NCBI GenBank assembly: GCA_001632435.1
Contig: KV423946.1
Coordinates: 9,169 to 73,168, forward strand
Source: Calocera cornea HHB12733
Lineage: Eukaryota > Basidiomycota > Dacrymycetes > Dacrymycetales > Dacrymycetaceae
Reading direction: 5' to 3'
DNA: 64,000 nt
Of the stretch, positions 36,501 to 47,404 are shown piece after piece (within the stretch, counting starts at the first letter, position 1; each line of letters starts with the position of its first letter). Position numbers and translations under genes: made by a program. The notes below the pieces were generated by a model. That model was not told where the DNA came from. It made no database searches and saw only the letters and a program-made list of their open reading frames with translations.

Positions 36501-38007
36501 AGCCGCCATCATCGAATGGTGATGCGCTGTCATTGCGTGCCAGTAACTCCCTGAGCCAACGGCTTGAGGAGGTCAAGGCGGACTATTCGCGTGATCTTGA
36601 ATACATGCAGCAGCAGCGAGAGCGGCTGGCGCATGAGGTTCAAGAGCTGCAAGATGCTCGCCAACAGTATCAGGAGGAAGCTACATCATTGCAGGCGAGG
36701 AACGAGGAGCTCAGCACGCTCCTTCAGCAAGTCCTAGCTCAGTCAGATGCAAGGGGCGAGGGCAGGTTCACATCTCCTCCGCCGAGGGATACATCTCGTT
36801 CGCTGCCGCCTTCGGCATTCGTTAGCCCTACGCCTGGTTCTCGACTACGCCGAACCGATGAGAGCATGGCCAGTGTCACGACCGCTTCAACTTCGACCAA
36901 CTTGACAAGCTCATTGCTGGGCCACGATGACCGGGACGAGTCCCAGAGGTTCGTCAAAGTCGAGAAGGTCGACCTGCATTCCCAAGAACCACCTACGGCG
37001 ACCACTACCGGAAGGAGGTTCCGCTGGTACAACAAGTCATCAGGCAACCCTCCGCCAGTGCCATCGGGCAAGGATCGATCTGTGCCTTCTTCGACAACAT
37101 CGACACCGCCTCTCGTCAATGGCCATGACAGGCCGAATCCTCTTGGAGGGCACAACTTCCAGCAGCACAGTATCCTGCGCTTGACGCGTTGCGAGCATTG
37201 TGCTGAGAAGATGTGGGGCTTGCATCTCCGTTGCGTTGAATGCGGAATCGTGTCGCATGCGAGATGCCAGGGTTTCGTAAAGACCCCGTGCCGCCGATCA
37301 TCCATGGATAGACCCGCTTCAGCCGATTCCACTATCTTCGGGCGCGACCTTGTTGAGCAAGTACGCATAGACGCGAAGGAAAGCCCCAGGCTCATCCCTA
37401 TCATTGTTGAGAAGTGCATCGATGCACTTGAACAGCGGGGTATGGACTACGAAGGTATATACAGGAAGACCGGTGGTAGTTCTCAGTGCAAGAACATCAC
37501 CCAGCTATTCGAGAAGGGCAACTACGACACTTTCGACCTCAGCGATCCCCAAGCTTTCAATGACGTGTCGAGCATCACCTCTGTACTGAAGACATGGTTC
37601 CGCTCTCTGCCGAACCCACTGTTCACCCATGCACTGCACGACAAGTTTGTCACCGCCGGCGAGAACAACGATCCGGTCATAAGAGCCAACTCCTTGCAAG
37701 CTCTCATTGGCCAACTACCACCGGAACACTATGAGACGATCAAATTCCTCATGCTGCATCTGCACCGGGTTACAAACCTGGCTGACGTCAATCGCATGAA
37801 CTCCCAGAACTTGGGTGTTGTCTTCGGACGTGAGTCGCGTTTATCAATTGCCCAAACGGAACATACTGACCCCTCGCAGCGACACTCATGCGCTCCCAAG
37901 ATCGATCACGAGAATTCACCGACATGTCCGGTGAGACCCAAACTGTCAGATGGCTGATAGAGAACGCGCCGGTCGTGTTCGCGGATCCGGAGGTTGACGA
38001 GTCATGA
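33568..38007 (+). CDS. LIM-LIM-C1-RhoGAP protein
   Basis: Eight exons (33568-33698, 33751-33774, 33828-33861, 33910-34206, 34260-36083, 36141-36430, 36484-37829, 37880-38007) give 1357 residues. Two LIM domains lie at about 25-135: CFGC, WHMDCFVCSTC and CMDC, then CAAC, YHSGCFKCQQC and IYCMPC. A Ser/Pro-rich linker follows, then coiled coil (about 720-920), a C1 domain (HNFQQHSILRL then CEHCAEKMWGLHLRC, about 1090-1140) and a RhoGAP domain (about 1150-1345) with the Arg finger in GIYRKTGG and NLGVVFGPTLMR split by the last intron. It should inactivate Rho/Cdc42-family GTPases at sites of polar growth, like Lrg1/Rga proteins. Exon 2 is a 24-nt microexon carrying the LIM zinc-binding His and Cys. 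Introns 36084-36140 and 33775-33827 are easily missed. Confidence 0.92.
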
Positions 38008-38339
38008 TGCTGCTTTTCCACCCCACCCCTTAGTTATCTCTGCCTTTCGCTATTCCCTCACTTCGGCCGTTATTTCCCAGCTTTCCTCTTTGTATTCCCT
38101 GTACGGTGTGCTCGCGAGATACCAGGGTTTCCGTATAACCCGGAAAATGATACCCCTCCGTCCTTTTCCTTTCCTTCATCCTCCTCTGGCTCGGTTCTTA
38201 TGATGGTTGGTGGTTATACCCCTTACACAGTACCTTATATTCGCCTCAATACTATCTCTTTTACTCGGACAGCATCGCGCCCGTCCTGAGCGGTATGCTC
38301 CACCGGTAGGAGAAAGGATATATTTGATTATCGTGCCCT
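38008..38339. other. Convergent 3' intergenic region
   Basis: About 330 bp of T-rich sequence between the convergent RhoGAP and complex I subunit genes; presumably both 3' UTRs. Confidence 0.5.
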
Positions 38340-39026
38340 CTATTTGAACAGCTCCATAGGGAAGTATGCATGCGGATCCCTGGGGACCACCTCGCCAGGC
38401 TGCATACCCTTCCACTTGCGGACCCTGGGCGGCTGGGGCGGCAGCCTCTGCTTCGCAGCATCAAACAGCTTCTCCTTCTCGCTCAGCTCCTGGAGCGCAA
38501 CGGTGAGGTCCGGCAGCGTCTCGGGAAGGGGAACGGGCAGCTGGGTCGCTCCGGGCGTCTCCTTCTCCGCCTCGGCGGCCGCTTCGGGCGAGTGGATCGC
38601 GGCCAGCACGGGCGTCTGGAGGAGCAGGGAGGTCATCGTCTGCTGGGAGATGGTGGACAGCTGCGGGTAGGCGCGCCGGAAGTCGCGGCGGTGGTACTGC
38701 GCGCCGGTCAGACAGCGTTCTGAGTACTAATATGGCATGCAAGAAGGGCGCACGGGGTTCTGAGCGGGGTCGCTCGCCTTCGTCGTGGGCGTGGCGTACT
38801 TCTCGGGCCTGCTGCCTGGCTGCGGGTAGCGGTTCAGGCTCGCGATGGGCAGGCCGGAGGAGATGTTCGGGTTGAGCACGGTCGCATCGCCTGGATGACG
38901 AGGGCCACATCAGTAAACGCTGTATTTGTGGCGTGTCAGTGATACAGAGAACTTACGAAAGCGCTTCCAGAAGCCGTGCGGGGCGAGGTGGTACTTTGTG
39001 GGGTCGGCAAAGTGCTTGGCCGCCAT
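38340..39026 (-). CDS. NADH:ubiquinone oxidoreductase 21.3 kDa-type accessory subunit
   Basis: Minus-strand exons 39026-38957, 38890-38754 and 38696-38340 give 187 residues. The start MAAKHFADPTKYHLAPHGFW and the motifs NPNISSGLPIASLNRYPQPG, NPYHRRDFRRAYPQLS and a Pro-rich C-terminus (HAYFPMELFK) match the fungal complex I subunit known as NUZM or 21.3 kDa (nuo-21). It is a supernumerary membrane-arm-associated subunit of the mitochondrial inner-membrane respiratory complex, with no cofactor. Introns are 66 and 57 nt. The NPY motif is created by joining exons 2 and 3, which supports the splice model. Confidence 0.82.
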
Positions 39027-39298
39027 TGCCTTGACCGGGGACGAGGGTGGAGAGGTGAGGGACTCCAGGTGAGCGGAATGACGGGCAGGCCAGGGTGGCG
39101 TTGTTCAGTTTGCGCCACCCTGGTTGCTAGTGCACGCTGCGGCACCCTTGGCCCGCCTTGTTCCTTGTGCGTTGTGCTTCTGTATGGACTGACCGGTCGC
39201 CCGCTCTCCTCTGCTCGACTGGCACCACGCCTGCCCGTGCTCAACATATACCCTGTCCGCCCTCCTCTGATCTCGTCCTCCCCTCTTCAAGGAGCAAG

Positions 39299-41340
39299 AT
39301 GACCTCCGTCTCGTCCAACCCGTCGCACATCCTCATCGCCCGGTCCGCCCGCTCGCCCACAGGTCCATCCCTTTCCAGCCCAACGGAGAACCACACGCCC
39401 GCGATGGGCGTCTTCCCCCACCCGCACGGGCCACGGCGCTCCGTCTCCTCCCCCAGCTGGGCGAACGTCGAGGACAGCGGGAGCGGCACGGAGGCGGACA
39501 CGTATGAGCATGTGCACCATAGCGAGAGCGGGATGGACGATGGCGAGGAGATCGAGGTCGATTCGACGTTCAGGAGGGACAATGAATGGCCGGGCACTGT
39601 CAGGATCAACGTGGAGAACACTACATTCTGGTATGTTACCCTACATTCCCCGGCCAGTCGGTTCTGAATCGTGATGTGCAGGGCACACAAGGACGTCCTC
39701 ATCTTCGCCTCGCCCTTCTTCGCAGCAGCACTCTCGGGCAACTGGGCAGAAACAGGCCGCCCAGCCTCCCTCTCCAGCTCCGTGATAACCGTCACGCGCT
39801 CCTCCACACCCCCACGTCTCCCCTCCCCTTCCCGCCTGCCGATCCCTGAGACCGACCCGGCCTCCCCGGACGTAGCCTTCTCCCCCGTGGCCTCCCCTTC
39901 CCCGTCAATGTTCCCCGCAGACCTGGAAGCGGAAGGCGAGTCGGACGACCAGAGCGCCTCCCCTTCCCCGAGCAGCCAGGGCCCGCCCCCTCCCTCCCCG
40001 CCGCCGCAGACGACACTGCACTTCCTCTCGCCCGGTCAGTGCTCAGAGTGTGCCTCCCCCCTCCCCGATAGCATCTCGCCGCTCGGCAGTGGCTCCTCGG
40101 AGGACGAGGCGGACCCGTCGGTACATCGCGCCGCCTCGCTGCGTGCGCTGAGCTCTGGCCCGCCTAGGAGGTCGGCGAATCAGGAAAGAGAACAGGAGAA
40201 GCGGTGCAGCAAGAAGGGGCGGAATGTGCGTGTGAGCTGGGACGGGAGGGCGGGCAGGAGGAGCAGGGGCCGCGTGAGCGGGATCGCCGAGGCGGTCATT
40301 GACCTCAAGGAGGAGCGGGCGAGCGCGTTCCATGATTTCCTGAAGTTTGTATATCCTCAGTGAGTGCTTGCATTCGATTTAAGGGAAATGCAGCTGATAA
40401 TGAGCCAGTTTGGAATGCACGATCACATGGAACAACGTGGAGAACCTGTATGCGCCATTCGCCTCCCCGCCTCAGTCCGCGCTAACATATGCCTAGCATG
40501 CACCTCTCCCAGAAACTCATCTCCCCGAACTTGCAGGCCGCCTGCCTCTCGTTCCTCCTCTCCCACGCAGCGGGCAAGCCAATCAAGGCCCTGCGCATCG
40601 CGGAGCTGTACGAGGAGGAGGAGCTGTACCGCGAGGCGAGCCGGTTCGTGCTGGACAACCTGAGCGGGTGGTACGTGTCTTCCTTTGGATGGGGGCGGTT
40701 GAGACTGAGTGTGAAACAGGCCGGACTCGGAGCTCAAGACGCTCTCAAGGGAGACGCTGCTCAAGCTCGAGAAGCGGCGCACGTGGTTCTTGGAGCGGCT
40801 GCTCAAGCTGGGCGTCACACCTATAGCGAAGGACTACACCTGCGTACGCTCACATTCCAAAGCCAAAAGTGCGCCTGATGTTGATCGGAACGTGCAGTGC
40901 TCGAGCTGCCCGGAACCGACGACCTGTGCGCGCCTGCTCGAGGAGAAATGGAGACAAGGCTACCTCTCCCTGTTGCGCTTCGGCCCGCCCCAGCCGAGCA
41001 TGGTCTTCCGCTACCTGCGGCAGCTGGAGCTCTCCCCGCCGCTCACACTGACGCACCTGAGCTGCCAGACATGCGCAAAGACGTACATCTCCACCCGTAC
41101 GTCATGCCTCCCCGATTCATGTCTTCTCCCGCTTACCGTCCCTTTGGTTGGGAAGTGTTCGACCGCATGTTCTCCCTGGGCGTGCGCGGCTCGGGCACGG
41201 ACACGACCCCGCTTGGTGGGCGCGTGAGCGTCGCGAGTGGGATCGCGGGGCCGAGGCGTCACTTCCTCTACTGCCCGCTGCGGGGCGACCGGGAGTGGAA
41301 GCCGAGTGCGTCCAAGGGAGGGGAGGCGCATTCGCGGTAG
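39299..41340 (+). CDS. BTB/POZ-domain protein with low-complexity insert
   Basis: Seven exons (39299-39630, 39682-40359, 40409-40447, 40497-40670, 40720-40843, 40898-41096, 41156-41340) give 576 residues. The BTB start (VRINVENTTFW, AHKDVLIFASPFFAAAL) at about 100-130 is separated from the rest of the fold (SAFHDFLKFVYPHLECTITW, then NLMHLSQKLISPNLQ) by about 200 residues of Ser/Pro-rich sequence. Exons 3 and 4 are joined by 49-nt introns and restore the conserved FVYPH and W-N-N segment. A Cys-rich tail follows (CCSSCPEPTTC, LSCQTCAKTY). BTB domains dimerise and often recruit Cullin-3 ligases; the partner here is unknown. This type of fungal BTB protein is common in Agaricomycetes. The last intron ends in AAG. 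Confidence 0.82.
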
Positions 41341-42315
41341 GCCCGCACCGTCAGGACTCTGCCTTACTCTTGCGTCACGTCACATCACCTCACATCACTA
41401 GACATCTCGGGACTTCTTGCATCGTGTATATTATCGGCCGCAGTCGGGCCTCGTTCATGGACATTCATACCCCGACGATCACCTGAGCTAGCCGACGATG
41501 GGCGCATTACCGCACGGGCTGCTTGTGGGGAAAGCAGCCGCGATAGCGAACCCTTTGTGCGCCTTCCGGCAGAAGGAGGCGGAGTAGCCGCACTTCTCAC
41601 CTCCCAATCCAGCCCTCATCCGGCCTCGCCTGCAGCTCAATCACGTAAATCTGTTTGCTGTTGCCTCTCCCCAATTGTCAGGCCGGCCGATTGGCCCGGA
41701 TATTGCTAAGTATGAGGTGATAATACTATTAATAAGCCGTGGGACCTTCCTGATTCAGCACCGTGCCGCGCCAGGGATTCGGGAGACTTCTTTCGCTTGC
41801 ATGTCACAGCTTTATATGGGTTGTGGTGCGCTCTGCCGGACGAAGGTGCGGCGGCGGCGACTCTGGGAGGGAGAAACGGTGTTTTGAGCAACTGTGGATT
41901 GTCATTGTATTGGAACAGACGATTGTCATAAGAATGGTTACACCCCGCACTGGACGAGGAGGCAACAGCCGCTAGTGCGCCGACTGCCGGCCGGCATGAG
42001 CTGGTGGGGTCGGGGCGAGTCAGAAGTCTAATCGGGCCCCCACGTTTCGCTCCGAAAATTGATCCGGGGCCGTCGGCTAGCGGTGTTTGCTTAGGGCCGG
42101 CCACCGCTCCAAGGCGTGCCGTATCGCCCACGATAAGTACTCCCGCGCGAGACACGACTCCGCCTCTCAGGACTTGCCCATTTGCACGCCCTCTTGCTGA
42201 CACCAATCTACCGTCGTCGCCGTCGTCGCCCACATTGCACTCACTCAGCTCAGCTGCTTATCCTCATCACACATATCGCAGTAGCGCCCGCACCCCCCAG
42301 CGAAGTTGGCTAGCC
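41341..42315. other. Intergenic region upstream of antizyme
   Basis: About 1 kb between the BTB gene and the antizyme start. It includes a stretch of short TCACA-like direct repeats (41384-41405) and AT-rich sequence (41695-41760). No gene supported. Confidence 0.5.
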
Positions 42316-43434
42316 ATGTCGATCAGTACCAATTTAAATTCGAAACAACACTTTAGTATACGCCCCACGTGAGTCGTCCTTATCCTCGGAGCGCTTCTGC
42401 ACACCCACTGACCCTGGATGGCATACAGCGACGCTGTTCGCAGCAGCGTCGGAGATGGGGCTCCATCCCAAGCAAGCGACAACCTCCCTGCCGCACTCGC
42501 GGTAGCCAAGCTCGAGGGAGCCCCTGGCAACATCTACTACTACTCCACTACCTTCAGCGGAGGTTCCGGGGTGCGTACCGGTTCCTCTTCCCGCATCCGG
42601 CAACCACTGCCACTAGGGCCAGCCGTCCTCCCGGCGCGCCCGCTAGTGGCAGTTAGGCCATGCTTCTCCCTTGAGCGCCAATGCTAACTGACCCGCAGTG
42701 GCGTTTTTGACGCCCCCAAGGAGAAATGCCCGCCTGACATACGTGTCGGCGGGTCGTCTGGCTGTGTGACAGGCAGCCAGGCGTCGGCCTATACCCGGGC
42801 TCCGAACGGCTCAATCAACGCGTTCGGCCTGCCCTCCCCGCCATCTCCCTCTCCCTCTAGCTACTTCCCTACCTCAAAGACCGCGCCGCGCCATGCGATG
42901 CCGGTGCAGATCCCGAAGCGTACCATCAACCCGCTCCCCTCGCCGCCCAAGACGCCAAGTCCTGAGGCGACGCGCAACCCACTCCAATCTCGCTCGAAGG
43001 TGCTCGACTTCCTCGCTCGTATCTTCCCTCGTTCCGCGATGTCCTTGCTCCCTCACACGAGGGGCGTGAACATCACGAGCTACATGGATGGCCAGAGTGC
43101 GGACTGGGACGGGGCTGTGCTTGCGCTCCCTGGAAGGGAACGGGCGCTCTACGTTGACGGTGCGGGCGTCGAGAATGTGCACTTGAAGGAATGGTGCGTT
43201 ATCGTGCTAGGAGTCCCACAGAATGATGACTAACGCATTACCTGCAGCATCGTCGCCCTACTGGAACTGGCCGACGAGCACCTGCAGTGCACCTCGCTCG
43301 TCATCTCCCTCCGCAAGTCTTCGCCCGACTTGGGAGAGGTGCTGCATGCTATCATGTACGTCGGCGGTGTGGTCGTAACCCGTCCACCGTTCCCCACATC
43401 AGAGGACAACATCCTCGTGGGGATTAGCCTCTAG
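42316..43434 (+). CDS. OAZ1: Ornithine decarboxylase antizyme (+1 programmed frameshift)
   Basis: Exons 42316-42368, 42429-42570, 42699-43193 and 43248-43434. The first frame (68 codons) ends at TTT-TGA, 42705-42710. Reading in the +1 frame from 42709 gives a 291-residue product. The second frame ends in the antizyme domain: GVNITSYMDGQSADWDGA, LYVDGAGVENVHLKE, CIVALLELADEHLQC, TSLVISLRKSSPDLGEVLHA and VGGVVVTRPPFP. Antizyme binds ornithine decarboxylase monomers and sends them to the proteasome without ubiquitin; it also restrains polyamine uptake. Around the shift the predicted peptide reads W-R-F then D-A-P, mirroring the W-C-S then D-A/V-P junction of animal antizymes. Frameshifting normally rises with polyamine level, giving feedback control. 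A non-canonical splice would be needed to avoid the shift. Confidence 0.9.
42705..42711 (+). promoter_or_regulatory. Programmed +1 ribosomal frameshift site (TTT TGA C)
   Basis: Zero-frame TTT then stop TGA then C, seven codon-bases after the acceptor of intron 2. Skipping T42708 continues as GAC GCC CCC in the frame that encodes the antizyme domain. TGA followed by C is a leaky stop context. Confidence 0.85.
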
Positions 43435-44010
43435 TACAGTCCACATAGCATATAAACAGGTGACCTACTGTAGCTGGTCCAAGTCTCGATAAATGCGTTG
43501 CTTTCCATCTGATATGTTATTATACTCCATTATGTCTACATTCTATGAACGTTCGCAGCGCGACCCACGTTGTTGCGGGCCATCCATAGTAAAACGTGTG
43601 CGTCAATGGCGCGTCCCGGCGCACCGACAACAACCCTGACAATTAGCCCGGTCAGGAGCGGCCAATGCCAATCGATCGGTGCGTGAGGCTCTCACCCTGC
43701 ACGGCGCCCATAATGGCTCCGTTGACGTCAAAGAGACGGTGCGCTCCCCGCATGTCAATCTGGACTTAGAGCACTCGCAGTGCGCCGATCTGCTCGCACT
43801 TGCTCTACTCGCTCGACCCGCATCGCATTCACACTGGGCGGCGAGCCTCTGCAAGCGATCGGCAGAACGCGCGTCGTTGATCCCTCTCCGCCCTGGATCC
43901 CATTTTCGCTCCCCGCCTCTTTCGGTCCTTCGACGGCTGCTGCACACCGGCTCCCGCAGCTCTCATCTTCGTACGACGCACTCAGCGCGGCTGCTCGCTG
44001 AGGAAGGACG
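43435..44010. other. Intergenic region between antizyme and the Mdm31 gene
   Basis: About 0.6 kb; AT-rich 3' flank of antizyme grading into G+C-rich 5' flank of the next gene. No gene supported. Confidence 0.5.
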
Positions 44011-47000
44011 ATGTATGCGATAAGGACCCACGAGGCGTTCGGCGCACTCAGGAACGCTGCTGCGTCCGGCTCGCGAGCGCGCATATACCCAGCTGCAGGG
44101 ACAGCGGTGAGGGCTTGTTCGCGCTTGGACAGCTCCGGGAGATGTAGAGCGAGAGGAGGCACCAGGTACGTGCAGTACTTTGACTTGCTGCAAGGCAGAT
44201 GCTGACTTTTCATGCAGCGTGGAGAGTGTCCAGCGGTACACGGCGATCTTCTCCTTCTTCCGCTCTCTGCATACATCTCCCGTCGCCGCCCATCCCGCAT
44301 TCTCAAGCCCGTACACCTCCCCCGCCCGCCCCTTGCTCCCCAGGCAACCAGAGGGAGCATCCCTTTACTTCTCCCGGGGGAAGAAGAAAAAGCCCCGGGC
44401 GACCTGGCTGTCCGACCGCGGGGAGAGGGAGGAGTTCCACTCCACGCCGCCGACCGACCCGAGGCCGGCTTTGGCGGAGAAAGAAACGGCTGAGGAGAGC
44501 AGCGAGGAGCGGGAGAGCGAGGTCGAGAGCAGTACTGTGATCAACATGCCGCCTCCTGCTCCGCCACCGCCGGCTTCTTCGCCATCGTCTGCATCGACGA
44601 CTCAAGCATCGCCAGTGGATTCGACTACCCCACAGGCTGCTGGACCGCCCAAGGCTGCCCCATCACCGGCGCAGGCGAAGCCTGTATTTGCGTCTGCTGC
44701 CCAGTCCCTCTTCCCTGCCCGACCATCTGTTCCCCTGCAGACAGCTGCAAGTTCTTCGCCCTCGTCGCCAAGCACACCGTCACCTGCAGAACGGCCACCC
44801 GCGCCACCGAGTTCTGCCTCACCTACCACGGCGAGCTCGTCAACACCTTATCCCCCGTCTGCGAACACGAAACCTGCATATGCTTCGGCAGCTCAGTCCC
44901 TGTTCCCTTCTCGACCGCCCGCAGTACCTCAAACACCTTCGAACACTCCGATCCCACCACCGTCTCCCACGCCAACTCCCCCACCAAACGTCCCTCCATC
45001 GCCGACACCAACTTCATCGCCCACAGCTGAACGACCTTCGGTAATAGCGAGTCCACCACCGTCTCCAGTGTCACCTCTCCCTCTCAAACATTCCTCCGTT
45101 GAACAAAGCACCACTTTGACCTCCCCACCTAGTACTGGATCGCCTCCAGAATCGTCATCATCATCTTCTGAAGGAGTCACTCCCCCCACGCCACAGGGTG
45201 AACCTGCTTATCTGCGGTTCTACCCTCGTCATCTTCGCCAGCTCGCACGCTCACTGCCGCACATCCATCTTCGACCACCCTCCATCGATGACATCCTTAA
45301 GGTCACTACTGGCTTCTGGCAACGTCTGTCAGTGCGCTTCAGATGGTTCACCATCCGTAGCTTCCGTCGATTCACCGCAGAAGAGTACGGTACGTTCTTC
45401 GGCTGGTTCGTCCTCAGTCAGACCGTCTGGTTGCTTGTCGGCACAACCACCTTCGTCGGTGCCATCGTCTTGACGCTCAATAGCCTGCAGCTGCAGCACT
45501 ACGTCGCCAAGATGGTCGGTGACTATCTCACGGCTGAGACGGGATGGGATATCACCTACGAATCGGCCACGGTACCGCGATGGGGGGACGCAACTATCTC
45601 ATTCAAGAACGTCTACGTATCCCAGAAGCCGACGACTACGACTATCACAAAGGAGGACGGGACGACCGAAGAACGCGCTTGGTACATGAGTGTCAATCTT
45701 GACATCGACTCGATCGACGTCACCTTGAGCTTGTGGAGGTGGATCGATGGGAAGGGGCTCGTAAAGAATGCCGTGATCAAGGGCGTACGGGGTGTAATAG
45801 GTGCGTTGTCTGGGTAACATCCTTGTTACATCCGCTAACAGTTCTGCAGATCGGCGTAACGTCTACTGGGATCCGGAGAAGTTCTACAACCCTGCTGACT
45901 TCCGGCACCCCGATTCCCCTGGCTCGTTCGAGCTCGACTCCCTGCGGATCGAAGATGCTCTGGTCACCGTGTACCAGACAAAGCGATTCCGCCCGTTCTT
46001 CGTATCTGTCTACAAGGCCGAGATTGGCCGCTTCAGGCGCCAGTGGATGTTCTACGACTTCATCTCGGCGGAGAGCATCGTTGGGCAATTCGACAACTGC
46101 CTGTTCAGTGTGCACAAACCGCAGAGCGTGAGCCGGACGAGGGATGCAGCGATGAAGGATGAGGGTTGGAAGCGATTGGTGAGCTCCTTGAACGATGCAT
46201 CCATGTACGTCCTGACGTATATACAGTCTCGCCTGCGCATCGATGGCGTGAACATCGACCATCTAAAGGCTACACTGTCCACTGAGGACGGACTCTGGTC
46301 GTGGATACAGTCTGGGAAGGTCGACGCCGTGCTCGACATCCGTTTCCCGTCACATCCAGACGACGATAACATCGATCTCGGCCAGATCATCAGCAGCATC
46401 ACTGCTGAGCTCGCTGAACAGCTCGACCGCATCCCTGGGCAACGTGAACTTGCTCGACCCGCTCTGGAGGTTCCTGGCGACCTGGAAGAGTCCGAGGCAG
46501 CTATCAGCGAGGACCTGCAGGGTGACACGAAGCAACGCAAGGTCGAGATCGACATTGATCTGCGCTTCCGCGACCTCAAGGCTGCTGTGCCGCTCTGGAC
46601 TAGCGAGCTGAGCTATGTCAACAACGCGCTTATCCGGCCTATCGTGGCATTCATGAAGTCCGTTTCTCATTCTTGTCGTTGACTTTACTGACGTATATGC
46701 AGCGCCAACCGCACTCTTCTGCCCATTCGCTGCCGCATCGTCAAGGACCTCTCTGACTTCGACGGCTCCTGGACGATCTGGGAGACTGGCCTCATGGACG
46801 ACATCGCCATCAAGACATATGACGCACTCGCGTATCACGTCCAGCACGGCATGAACCGCAACATCAAGGCCGTGAGCCTCTGGAGCCTCCAGATGACTGG
46901 AAATGCCGTCCTCGCCGCGTTACGCAACGCTCTGGATCATGCCGGCGAGGGCATGCTGAACCTGCAGAGCCTTCAGGCCCTGCAGGCGTTTGCCATCTGA
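44011..47000 (+). CDS. MDM31: Mdm31/Mdm32-family mitochondrial inner-membrane protein
   Basis: Exons 44011-44165, 44218-45800, 45850-46178, 46227-46657 and 46703-47000 give 931 residues. The N-terminus (MYAIRTHEAFGALRNAAASG, then FFRSLHTSPVAAHPAF) is Arg/Ser/Ala-rich like a mitochondrial presequence. A long Pro/Ser/Thr-rich region spans about 110-400. Then come the family core: FWQRLSVRFRWFTIRSFRRF, a membrane segment FFGWFVLSQTVWLLVGTTTF (about 445-475), LTAETGWDITYESATVPRWG, RRNVYWDPEKFYNPADF, LRIDGVNIDHLKATLS and RTLLPIRCRIVKDLSDFDGSW. Mdm31 and Mdm32 support mitochondrial shape, nucleoid stability and lipid homeostasis. Intron 46179-46226 has no stop but its removal joins KRL to SRLRIDGVNIDHL as in homologs. 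The choice between Mdm31 and Mdm32 is not certain. Confidence 0.88.
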
Positions 47001-47404
47001 CCGCATCGCCCGCCCGTTGTGGCGACGTTCGATTTCCTTGCGCATACGACACGAAACACAACGCGCCTCATTCATATGCATTCTTACGATCTTCAATGTC
47101 AATAGGGTAGTTGTCTGGAAATAACAATGATTGTCTTTCCATTCTTTAACAATGTGTGAACACAAAGAACAGATGCCGCCACATATGCGTCCGTTCTATG
47201 TGCTGTTCCTCATGTCAGACGCGTTTGGCGTTACTCACGTCGTTCGCACCTCGCACACCGCTCGTCGCGTTCTCAACTCTACACTGTCATTCCGGCAACT
47301 CGTACACTCTGCGGCTATCAATGCTACTATAACCCTGGCAGCTGGAACGCGGCCGATCGCGAGAACGCCGCGTCTTCGACACCTCGCGCGCAACATCAGC
47401 AACG
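47001..47404. other. Short intergenic region
   Basis: About 0.4 kb between the Mdm31 gene and the zinc-finger gene. AT-richer than the exons; no gene supported. Confidence 0.45.

Noticed and set aside
42571..42698. Possibility that antizyme uses the GTACCG donor at 42575 instead of GTGCGT at 42571
   Set aside because: That splice gives a different zero frame that ends at GTG-TGA about 60 nt later, without the conserved W-x-x / D-A-P junction. The GTGCGT donor matches the species consensus and the antizyme pattern.
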